Notes under the pieces: generated by a model
The model's input: only the letters and a program-made list of their open reading frames with translations
What the model was told of the DNA's origin: nothing
Databases searched by the model: none
Shown: positions 27,386-33,809 of the stretch, piece after piece
How positions within the stretch are numbered: the stretch's first letter is position 1
Layout of the letters: each line of letters begins with the position of its first letter
Source of the DNA: an uncultured Oscillospiraceae bacterium
GTDB lineage: Bacteria; Bacillota; Clostridia; Oscillospirales; Oscillospiraceae
Reading direction: 5' to 3'
Length of the DNA stretch: 33,809 nucleotides
Assembly (NCBI GenBank): GCA_947591105.1
Contig: CANQDL010000009.1
Location: 1 to 33,809 of the forward strand
Made by a program: the position numbers and the translations under genes

Positions 27386-27904
27386 TCATTCCCACCTGGG
27401 CTCTTCCTCGTGGGGCGCCTCGGGGGCGGCGGGTTCCGCCGGCTCTGCCGGCTCCGCGGGGGTCTCGCCGGCCTGGGGAGCGTCGGCGCCGGACATCTCC
27501 TCCTCCACCACCTGCACGATCACGTCGGCCTCGGCCTCGGTCTGATCCACCACGGAGGAAAAATCCCCGTCCTGGGCCTCGTCAGCCTCCTCCATGTCCG
27601 CCTTGCACCGGGCGATCTCCTCCTCCAGGGAGGCGATGGCGGCGTTGGCCTCGTCTATCTGCCGGCACACCTCCGCCAGGGCGGCCTCCGGGTCGTCCTT
27701 GTGGATCTGGTAATACTGCTGTCCCAGCTCCCCGTACGCCTTCTTGATGGCGTCCTTCTGGGCGGAGATGTCCATGTTCAGCTTTGCCACACGGCTGACC
27801 TGCTTCGTCTTGGCGGCGGCCACGGACGCCAAGTCCTTGGCCTTCTCGGCGGCCTTGAACGCCAGCGCCCCCGCCCTATCCATGAAATCGTTGAATCCGG
27901 ACAT
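27386..27904 (-). CDS. Coiled-coil protein of unknown function
   Basis: I do not recognise a named family for this 172-residue soluble protein. Residues 1-110 are helical and rich in Ala, Lys and Glu (FNDFMDRAGALAFKAAEKAKDLASVAAAKTKQVSRVAKLNMDISAQKDAIKKAYGELGQQYYQIH), then a second coiled coil (EVCRQIDEANAAIASLEEEIARCKADMEEA). The C-terminal 60 residues are acidic and end in a repeated PAEP stretch. An ATG at 27925 is in frame, but its own codons contain the AAGGAGG that stands 9 bases before the ATG at 27904, so the latter is the start. It lies 68 bp behind lgt and is the last gene of that minus-strand unit. Confidence 0.75.
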   Translation of the reverse strand: MSGFNDFMDRAGALAFKAAEKAKDLASVAAAKTKQVSRVAKLNMDISAQKDAIKKAYGELGQQYYQIHKDDPEAALAEVCRQIDEANAAIASLEEEIARCKADMEEADEAQDGDFSSVVDQTEAEADVIVQVVEEEMSGADAPQAGETPAEPAEPAEPAAPEAPHEEEPRWE

Positions 27905-27972
27905 TTGAAATAGCCTCCTTTTCATGTATGGATTAGTTTATTTCGTTTGCGTGGTTTTACGTTGGAATATTT

Positions 27973-28839
27973 TTATTCGCCGTCGCGCTGCTCCGGCGGA
28001 TCTTCCTGCAATGCGCGCCGCTCCGCCCACAGGGGAACGGGCGCTCTTTTCCGCCGGCGGAGGAACACCGCCAGCAGCGCCAGGGACAGCAGGCACGTCA
28101 CCGCCGCCAGCAGCTGGCTGACACGAACGGAGGTGCCGGCTATATACAGCGAGTCGGTGCGCAGCCCCTCGATCCACGCCCGGCCCAGACCGTACCAGCC
28201 GAGATACGTGAGGAAATACTGCCCGTCGAACCGGCGGGCGGTCTTTTTCGAGAGGATGTGCAGGCCCGCGAATCCCAGCAGATTCCACAGCGACTCATAC
28301 AGAAACGTGGGGTGCACATAGATGGTCTGGCCGTTCAGTGTCAGGCCCATCCGGCAGAAGATCTCTGTCTGGGCGCCGTAGGCCTCCCGGTTCATGAAGT
28401 TGCCCCACCGGCCGACGCACTGGCCGATGAGCAGGCCAAAGCTGACCAGATCCAACACCGCCAGCGCGGAAATCCTCTTCACCCGGCAGACGACGAACAC
28501 CGTGAGCACCGCGCCGATGACGCCGCCGTAGATGGCCAGGCCGCCCTCCCAGATCTTGCACATCTCCCAGAAGCTGTCATAGCCCCCGTAAAAGATCACG
28601 TAATAGGCCCGGGCGCCCACGATGGCGACCGGCACGGCGAACAGCAGGCAGTCCAGCAGATCGTCCTGGGTGACGCCGAACTCCCCGCAGCGGCCAAAGC
28701 AGTACCACACCGCCAGCAGAAATCCGCAGGCGATGATGACCCCGTACCAGTAGAAGGTGTGGCCGAAAACGGTGAAGCTGTTGGCCGGATCGATTGCCCA
28801 GTCCCCCAGCAGGGGGAAGGATATGGACGCGGATGACAT
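27973..28839 (-). CDS. lgt: Prolipoprotein diacylglyceryl transferase Lgt
   Basis: Lgt moves diacylglycerol from phosphatidylglycerol to the lipobox cysteine of prolipoproteins, the step before LspA. The 288-residue polytopic protein shows FYWYGVIIACGFLLAVWY near the N-terminus, ARAYYVIFY, WEGGLAIYGGVIGA, the family signature GRWGNFMNREAYG (143-155), HPTFLYESLWNL and a final helix (VSQLLAAVTCLLSLALLAVFL). It ends in a short basic cytoplasmic tail. Its ATG directly abuts the stop of the M16 peptidase gene upstream, so the two are translated together. The product would act on the lipoprotein at 26444 and complements lspA about 5 kb away. Confidence 0.97.
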   Translation of the reverse strand: MSSASISFPLLGDWAIDPANSFTVFGHTFYWYGVIIACGFLLAVWYCFGRCGEFGVTQDDLLDCLLFAVPVAIVGARAYYVIFYGGYDSFWEMCKIWEGGLAIYGGVIGAVLTVFVVCRVKRISALAVLDLVSFGLLIGQCVGRWGNFMNREAYGAQTEIFCRMGLTLNGQTIYVHPTFLYESLWNLLGFAGLHILSKKTARRFDGQYFLTYLGWYGLGRAWIEGLRTDSLYIAGTSVRVSQLLAAVTCLLSLALLAVFLRRRKRAPVPLWAERRALQEDPPEQRDGE

Positions 28840-30108
28840 TTACTCTTGCTCCTTTTTGGGCCGGACGACAGACAGCGCAAAGCGCGCCGGGATAAGGTGC
28901 TCCCGGGCCCAGGCCGTCACGTCCGCACAGGTGATCTTCTCCAGGACGTCGGGCGCTTTCAGCACATCAAAGCCGCCGAAGCCGCCGTCCGCCAGGCTCT
29001 CCGTCAGCTCCCAGAAGTCGTCCAGCATCCGCGCAAAGCCGCCGTAGACCGCCCTCTTCTGCCGGGCAAAGAATTTGGGATCGATCCCGCTGTCCGCCGC
29101 CGCCAGAAGCGCTCCCAGGGCGGCCTCCGGATCGGGGGACTCCCCCTCCAGATAGATATATCCCACGCCGCCGGCATAGGTGCTCTCCCAGCGGAACGTG
29201 TCGTTGAGAAGGCCCTTATCATAGAGCGCCAGGTACGCCGGCGCGCTCTTGCCCCACATACACCGCATGGCGAGCTCCGCCGTCAGGCGCTGCCCCAGCG
29301 CCTCCGGGCCCTCTTGGGCGGGGCCCAGCTTCACCCCCGCGCAGAACTGGGGCGCGGACACCTCCATGGCCCGCTCCGCCCGGCTCTGCGCCGGCTCCAG
29401 CCCGGCGTCCGGATCATAGCAGCGCTCCGGCAGCGGGGCCTTTTCCCCGGGCAAAAGCTCCAGGGCGACGCGCTCCACCGCCTCGGGCTCCACGTCCCCC
29501 GCCACGCACAGGGCCATGTTGGCCGGCACATAGAACGCCCTGTGGCAGACAGCCAGCGTCTCGGGGGTGATGTCCGCGATGGACGCGGCCGTGCCCACCA
29601 CCATGTCCCCCAGCGGCCCGTCTCCGAATAGCAACTTCATACAGCCCATGTAGGCCGCGGCGCCCGGATCGTCCTCAAACTCGGCAATCTCCTGGCCGAT
29701 GATGCCCCGCTCTTTTTCCACCGCCTCCGGGGTGAAGTAGGGGGTGGACACGAAGGAAAGCAGCGTGCGCAGATTTTCCTCGAACTTATCCGTGCAGGTG
29801 AAGTGGTAGCTGGTCACCGCCTCGGAGGTATAGGCGTTGGCGCTGGCGCCTCGGGCGGCGAAAACGTCGTCCACGCCGCCGCCGGGCATGTCGAACATCT
29901 TGTGCTCCAGATAGTGGGCCGCCCCCGCCGGGGTTTGGCAGGTCTGGCCCTCCAGGGAAAAGCGCCGATCCGCGCCGCCGTAATTGGTCACGAATGCCGC
30001 CCGGCACTTGCGCCAGCCGGGACGGGGCGCCACGTATATGGAAAGGCCGTTGGGAAGCTGCGCCCTATAGAGCGCCATGCCCAGCGCGGGATATTCAATC
30101 CTCTGCAT
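28840..30108 (-). CDS. M16 family zinc peptidase, YmfH type (catalytic partner)
   Basis: This 422-residue cytoplasmic-type M16 protease has the inverted zinc motif HxxEH as HYLEH at residues 65-69. A third ligand is likely in ERGIIGQEIAEFEDDP (about Glu140). The AHYLEHKMF context with a nearby NAYTSEAVTSYHFTC stretch fits the YmfH clade of Gram-positive bacteria. It overlaps the stop of the upstream YmfF-type gene by 14 bp and abuts lgt downstream, an arrangement that implies one message. M16 enzymes often work as a pair of one active and one inactive subunit, matching these two genes. The substrate is unknown; YmfF/YmfH homologues have been tied to peptide maturation or signal-peptide clearance in other Firmicutes. 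Confidence 0.92.
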   Translation of the reverse strand: MQRIEYPALGMALYRAQLPNGLSIYVAPRPGWRKCRAAFVTNYGGADRRFSLEGQTCQTPAGAAHYLEHKMFDMPGGGVDDVFAARGASANAYTSEAVTSYHFTCTDKFEENLRTLLSFVSTPYFTPEAVEKERGIIGQEIAEFEDDPGAAAYMGCMKLLFGDGPLGDMVVGTAASIADITPETLAVCHRAFYVPANMALCVAGDVEPEAVERVALELLPGEKAPLPERCYDPDAGLEPAQSRAERAMEVSAPQFCAGVKLGPAQEGPEALGQRLTAELAMRCMWGKSAPAYLALYDKGLLNDTFRWESTYAGGVGYIYLEGESPDPEAALGALLAAADSGIDPKFFARQKRAVYGGFARMLDDFWELTESLADGGFGGFDVLKAPDVLEKITCADVTAWAREHLIPARFALSVVRPKKEQE

Positions 30109-31393
30109 CTTCCTCTTCCTCCCCGCCGCGCAGGAAATACACCGCGTCGCACCCGATGCCGGACGCGGCGTCCGCCACGTCCTGGATCGTCACGTCCTCC
30201 GCCAGGGCGGCCAGCTCCTCCGGGCCGTAGTCCAGGCCCAGCAGGTTCTGTGCCAGCCAGAATTTCTCCAGCGCCCCCTGGTCGTCCGTCAGCTCCAGCA
30301 TCCGGGAGGACACCGCCAGGCGGGCGATACCCATCTCCTCTTCGGTGATGTCCCCGTCCCTGACGGCCTGGAGCTGGCGGCCGATCTCCCCCAGCGCCTT
30401 TTCATAGTCCGCCGGGTCGATGCCGCTGGCCACGGTCATGATCCCTTTCATGACGTCCAGCTCCGAGAAGACGTAGTAGCACAGGCCCATCCTCTCCCGC
30501 ACGTTCACCGAGAGCTTGCAGGGATAGGCCCCGCCGAACAGCGCGTCCATCACCCGCAGCGCCGCCATGTCCGGCTCCTCCATGGCCTGGCCCAACCGGT
30601 AGCCGATCGCCAGCTTTCCCTGGCTCACGTCCAGCTCCTCGGTGAAGATCCGGGGCTCTTCGTCCACGGTGTTCAGGCGGATGTCGGTGCCGATGTCAAA
30701 GTCGATCTCCCCCCGGGGGAGGGCGGAAAGGGCGTCCGTCATGGCCGACGCCACCGTCTCCGGCGGCTCCGAACCGCAGTAAAATATCTCTATGGGCGAG
30801 CAGCCCAGCAGGTTCCGGTAGTGCTTTGTCAGCGTCACATAGCCGACGCTCTGCGCCGCCTGGACGGATCCCAGGGCGTCCACGGCATAGTCCTCCCCGG
30901 GGCACATCAGTTCAATAAGGCGCGTCTGGGCATACTCGGCCCGGTCGTTCATCCTGGCCCGGATGTCGTCAATGAGCTTTTGCTTCTCCCCCTCCACGTA
31001 CTGGGGCAGCAGCAGTCCGCCCCGGGTGTTGGGCGCCAGCAGCAGCTCGCCCAGCAGCGACGCCGCCTCCGGCAGAAGGCTGCCGCCGGATGGCAGGGCG
31101 GCCCCGTCCACGAAGTCCGCCACAAAGCCCAGGCACTGGATCTCCCCCAGCTTGCGCACCGAGGGCTCTATCCGGGCGCCGTACATCCCGTCCAGACGGG
31201 CCGCCAGCGCGGCCATGTCCGGGCTTTTCACGGTGCCCCGGCGCAGCACGCTGGGGATCAGGGCGTTCTGGCTGGCCGTCCCGGCCTCCAGCCGGGTCAG
31301 CAGGTGTACGCTCAAAAGGCCGGTTCTGAATTTGTCGGTCTGCAGGCACGTCAGATACGCCCCCGGAAAGAGCTCCCTTCGCGTCCTGTGCAC
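30095..31393 (-). CDS. M16 family protein, YmfF type (zinc motif absent)
   Basis: This protein of about 432 residues has the M16 two-domain layout but lacks HxxEH where it should be. The region reads LPSVLRRGTVKSPDMAALAARLDGMYGARI in place of the catalytic helix, so it is probably the non-catalytic partner of the YmfH-type protein downstream. The C-terminal half keeps MDALFGGAYPCKLSVNVRERMGLCYYVFSELD, the conserved R/Y substrate-binding region of M16 proteins. The start is uncertain. A TTG at 31408 opens the frame but lacks a ribosome site; the GTG at 31393 has GGGGGTGG 5 bases upstream and is chosen. It is the first gene of the M16-M16-lgt-coiled-coil unit. Confidence 0.88.
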   Translation of the reverse strand: MHRTRRELFPGAYLTCLQTDKFRTGLLSVHLLTRLEAGTASQNALIPSVLRRGTVKSPDMAALAARLDGMYGARIEPSVRKLGEIQCLGFVADFVDGAALPSGGSLLPEAASLLGELLLAPNTRGGLLLPQYVEGEKQKLIDDIRARMNDRAEYAQTRLIELMCPGEDYAVDALGSVQAAQSVGYVTLTKHYRNLLGCSPIEIFYCGSEPPETVASAMTDALSALPRGEIDFDIGTDIRLNTVDEEPRIFTEELDVSQGKLAIGYRLGQAMEEPDMAALRVMDALFGGAYPCKLSVNVRERMGLCYYVFSELDVMKGIMTVASGIDPADYEKALGEIGRQLQAVRDGDITEEEMGIARLAVSSRMLELTDDQGALEKFWLAQNLLGLDYGPEELAALAEDVTIQDVADAASGIGCDAVYFLRGGEEEEDAED

Positions 31394-31430
31394 AGCCGCC
31401 ACCCCCAAACGTGTCGTTTTTCTCGATCTT

Positions 31431-31459
31431 ATTATAGCACAGGAGGGAGGGCTTGAAAA
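31431..31459 (-). promoter_or_regulatory. Promoter for the M16-lgt operon
   Basis: On the minus strand TTTTCA (31459-31454) and a perfect TATAAT (31436-31431) are 17 bases apart. The predicted leader is about 15-30 bases, depending on which start codon is used. Confidence 0.7.
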
Positions 31460-31481
31460 TGAATAATCTTAAAACATTGCG

Positions 31482-31525
31482 CAGCGAAAGCGCTCCCAAA
31501 ACAGGGGCGCTTTCGCTGTTTTTTT
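31482..31525. terminator. Hairpin terminator between the GH94 gene and the M16 operon
   Basis: A perfect 12-bp stem (CAGCGAAAGCGC at 31482-31493 with 31507-31518), extended by 3 bp past a bulge, is followed on the plus strand by T7. On the minus strand, the direction of both neighbours, it is followed by CGCAATGTTTT, a weaker signal. It most likely ends the GH94 transcript but reads best against it. Confidence 0.75.
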
Positions 31526-33809
31526 ACAGAATGCGCACCTGGCCGTTTTTCACCAGGATGCGCCGGGAACAGATCTGCGCCTCGTAGCCGTCCCACCCGG
31601 CGGGCAGACAGGGCCGCACGGTCAGATGGCCGTCCTCCAGACGGATGCCCAGCAGATCCTCCAGCACCACCCGGAAAAACCACCCCGCCGCGCCGGTATA
31701 CCAGCTCCACAGGGCCTGGCCGTAGTGGTCGGGGTTGGCCGAGACGTCCGCCGGGAACACGTAGGGCTCCCCGCCGAACACCTCCGGCGGGTGCTTTGCC
31801 GGCAGCAGATCCAGCAGCATCCGGTACCCCTGTTCCGTCAAACCTTCTTTGAGCAGGGCCGAGGCCAGCCATACGGCTCCGTGGGTGTACTGGCCGCCGT
31901 TTTCCCGAAAGCCGGGGCCGCAGGCGCGGATATAGCCCGGATCACGGCCGCCGGATACGAAGGGCGGTTCGAACAGCTTCACCACCCCGTGGGCCCGGTC
32001 GTAGAGCCGCTCCACGGCGCTCTCCAGGGCCGTGCGCACCCGCTGGCGATCCGCCCTGCCGCTGAAGGCCGCCCAGCTCTGGGCGATGGAGTCGATCTGA
32101 CAGGCGTCCGCGCCCGCCGCGCCCAGGGGCGCGCCGTCGGCCCACCAGCCCCGCAGGTACCAGCCGCCGTTCCAGCTGCGCTCCGAGGCCGCGGCGTATT
32201 TTTCCGCCGCCTGCTCATACTGCTCCGCCCCCGGCTGGCCCAGCCGCCGCAGCAGCTTTGCGAACCGCCCGGCCACATGGATGAAAAACCAGGTCAGCCA
32301 CTGGCTCTCGCCGCCCACCTTGTCCATGCCGTCGTTCCAGTCGCCGGAGCCGGTGAGCAGCAGCCCGTGGGGGCCGCAGCCCCGGGTCAGCACGCAGTCC
32401 GCCGCCCGGCGGGCGTGCTCCAGCACCGTCCCCTCCTCCCGGGAGCTGGTCGGGGCAAAATACCGATCCCTCTCCCCCGATTCCAGGGGCGGAGCCTCCA
32501 GCCAGGGGGCCGTCCGGGCACAGAGCTCCGTGTCACCCGTCTTTTCCACATACTCGCACAGGGCCCACGTCAGCCACAGCAGATCGTCCGAGCAGCGCGT
32601 GCGCACGCCCTTGGGCCCGGCGGGGGTGTCGTGCCACCAGTGGAGCACGTCCCCCTCCCGGAACTGCCGGGCGCAGCAGGTGAGGATGTGGCTCCTGGCC
32701 CGGCTGGGGGCGATGAGCAGCAGGTTGGTCACATCCTGCAGCTGATCCCGGAAGCCGTAGGCCCCGCCGCTCTGATACATGCTGGTTCGGCCCAGCACAC
32801 GGCAGCTCATGGCCTGATAGGCCGCCCAGCCGTTCATCATCCGGTTGAGATCCTCGTCCGGCGTGCGGATGTGCACCCGGGCCAGCACCGTCCGCCAGCC
32901 GTCCCGCACCTTCAGCAGCTCCTTTGCCGCCCGATCCGGGTCGGCCAGGGCGCGCAGCGTCCCGGCGCTCTCAAAGCCGCAGACCAGCACGCTCACCCCG
33001 CCGCCCTTCCACAGGGCGCCGAAGCAGGGCCGCAGACCGGCTCCCGTCCGGCCGTCCATCCGGCCGCACAGCCAGGCCGCCTCGTCCCCGGTAAATCCGG
33101 ACAGCGGCCGGCTGCACGCGGCGCGAAACACCGCCTGGGGATAGAGGCTCCGGGGATTGACCGCCGTCAGACACCCCTCCTCCCATCCGGTGATGACGCA
33201 TCCCGCGTCCCCGCTGTCGGGGGCGAGGGCCAGGGGCAGGTGCCAGCCGATATAGGCGTCCGCGCCGCCCTCAATGAGCATGATCCGCGCCTTGTACCCG
33301 TTGGGCACGAAGGCGGTCAGGGCGCATCCCTCCCGCTCCCAGCGCGTCCATCCGAAACCGTTTGTCACCCGGCAGGCCCCGCCGCCGGCAAACAGGCTCT
33401 GCCGGCCCTGGGCCGTCACCAGCTCCAGCGCCTCCCCGCCGGCGGTGGCCAGCGGGTCGTTCATCCAGGGATTCACCGGGCACTCCCGGGCGTTTTCAAG
33501 CCACATAAAGCCGGTGCCGCAGTCCGCGGCCAGGTAGCCAAAGCTGCCGTTGGTGAGCACATTGCACCAGGCCCGGGGCGGCAGAGGCGGGGTGTCGTAG
33601 CGCACCGCGCCCCCGGACAGCCAGCAGACCGGCGGGGTACGCTCCCCTCGAACCGGCGCCGGCCGCAGGGCGGGCATGCCGGCCGGATGCCGCCGGTGGC
33701 CATCCGTCACCACCACCGAAGCCGCCTCCAGCGCCTGCCCGGCGGTGAACCACACCCCGCCCACATCGGCGTTCAGTATCACCCCGAGTTCAAGTCGAGG
33801 CCCAACCGG
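31524..33809 (-). CDS. GH94 domain of a probable cyclic beta-1,2-glucan synthase (5' partial)
   Basis: The visible 761 residues are a GH94 glycoside phosphorylase-type module. A beta-sandwich opens with the NGSFGYLAADCGTGFMWLENARECPVNPWMNDP block. The (alpha/alpha)6 barrel contains GRTSMYQSGGAYGFRDQLQD, WWHDTPAGPKGVRTRCSDDLLWL and GSGDWNDGMDKVG, with the catalytic Asp. The block RENGGQYTHGAVWLASALL follows. The VRTRCSDD context is the one found in the C-terminal domain of NdvB-type cyclic beta-1,2-glucan synthases and of related 1,2-beta-oligoglucan phosphorylases. A GTG at 33782 could start a stand-alone enzyme, but the frame stays open to the window edge and no ribosome site precedes it. 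A much larger protein (about 2,800 residues) is therefore likely. In NdvB this domain trims linear chains before cyclisation. Confidence 0.88.
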   Translation of the reverse strand, partial: PVGPRLELGVILNADVGGVWFTAGQALEAASVVVTDGHRRHPAGMPALRPAPVRGERTPPVCWLSGGAVRYDTPPLPPRAWCNVLTNGSFGYLAADCGTGFMWLENARECPVNPWMNDPLATAGGEALELVTAQGRQSLFAGGGACRVTNGFGWTRWEREGCALTAFVPNGYKARIMLIEGGADAYIGWHLPLALAPDSGDAGCVITGWEEGCLTAVNPRSLYPQAVFRAACSRPLSGFTGDEAAWLCGRMDGRTGAGLRPCFGALWKGGGVSVLVCGFESAGTLRALADPDRAAKELLKVRDGWRTVLARVHIRTPDEDLNRMMNGWAAYQAMSCRVLGRTSMYQSGGAYGFRDQLQDVTNLLLIAPSRARSHILTCCARQFREGDVLHWWHDTPAGPKGVRTRCSDDLLWLTWALCEYVEKTGDTELCARTAPWLEAPPLESGERDRYFAPTSSREEGTVLEHARRAADCVLTRGCGPHGLLLTGSGDWNDGMDKVGGESQWLTWFFIHVAGRFAKLLRRLGQPGAEQYEQAAEKYAAASERSWNGGWYLRGWWADGAPLGAAGADACQIDSIAQSWAAFSGRADRQRVRTALESAVERLYDRAHGVVKLFEPPFVSGGRDPGYIRACGPGFRENGGQYTHGAVWLASALLKEGLTEQGYRMLLDLLPAKHPPEVFGGEPYVFPADVSANPDHYGQALWSWYTGAAGWFFRVVLEDLLGIRLEDGHLTVRPCLPAGWDGYEAQICSRRILVKNGQVRIL

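Overview
The window is a GC-rich (mostly about 65% by eye), densely coding chromosomal segment from a Gram-positive-type bacterium. It looks like a gut-associated clostridium of the Oscillospiraceae/Ruminococcaceae kind. The evidence is AGGAGG-type ribosome binding sites, a SepF-DivIVA division cluster, YmfF/YmfH-type M16 proteases, hfq behind miaA, and short REP-like palindromes of the style I recall from such genomes. The lineage is inferred from gene content and cannot be fixed from one window. No rRNA, tRNA, CRISPR array, phage or insertion sequence was seen, and no intergenic gap exceeds about 220 bp.

Layout. 1-1740: the end of an ABC importer operon (ATPase cut by the window edge, then a substrate-binding protein with a signal peptide), closed by a terminator. 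1763-3604: a DUF4838 glycosidase-like protein. 3648-4547 (-): a lipid/diacylglycerol kinase. 4769-5785: a membrane-anchored SH3b protein. 5990-12694 (-): a run reading miaB, two Nudix hydrolases, an FAH-family enzyme, an HExxH protein and mutS. 12848-24411 (+): a long co-directional run of mutL, miaA, hfq, a HlyD-like membrane protein, yggS, sepF, divIVA, ileS, lspA and an rluD-type pseudouridine synthase. 24494-27279 (+): a GT-C-like membrane glycosyltransferase candidate, a small lipoprotein and a GtrA protein. 27386-31393 (-): two M16 peptidase-family genes, lgt and a coiled-coil protein. 31524-33809 (-): the C-terminal GH94 part of a probable cyclic beta-1,2-glucan synthase, cut by the window edge.

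How it fits together. The familiar miaB-mutS-mutL-miaA-hfq repair and tRNA-modification neighbourhood is present but split into two divergent units. Their candidate promoters overlap physically. The mutL unit runs into cell division (HlyD-like, YggS, SepF, DivIVA) and then into ileS-lspA-rluD. Lipoprotein maturation is represented twice: lgt adds the lipid and lspA cleaves the signal peptide, and a candidate substrate lipoprotein lies between them.

Most genes are housekeeping, and I do not see a clear-cut new multi-gene system. The points most worth a second look are a near-consensus promoter buried in an AT-rich patch inside yggS; interlocked miaB/mutL promoters; a nested palindrome covering the -35 of hfq; convergent SH3b and mutS transcripts whose predicted terminators each sit on the other gene's stop codon; a 180-residue disordered tail on LspA ending in a motif resembling the DivIVA C-terminus; and a HlyD-like adaptor with no transporter, lodged in the division cluster.
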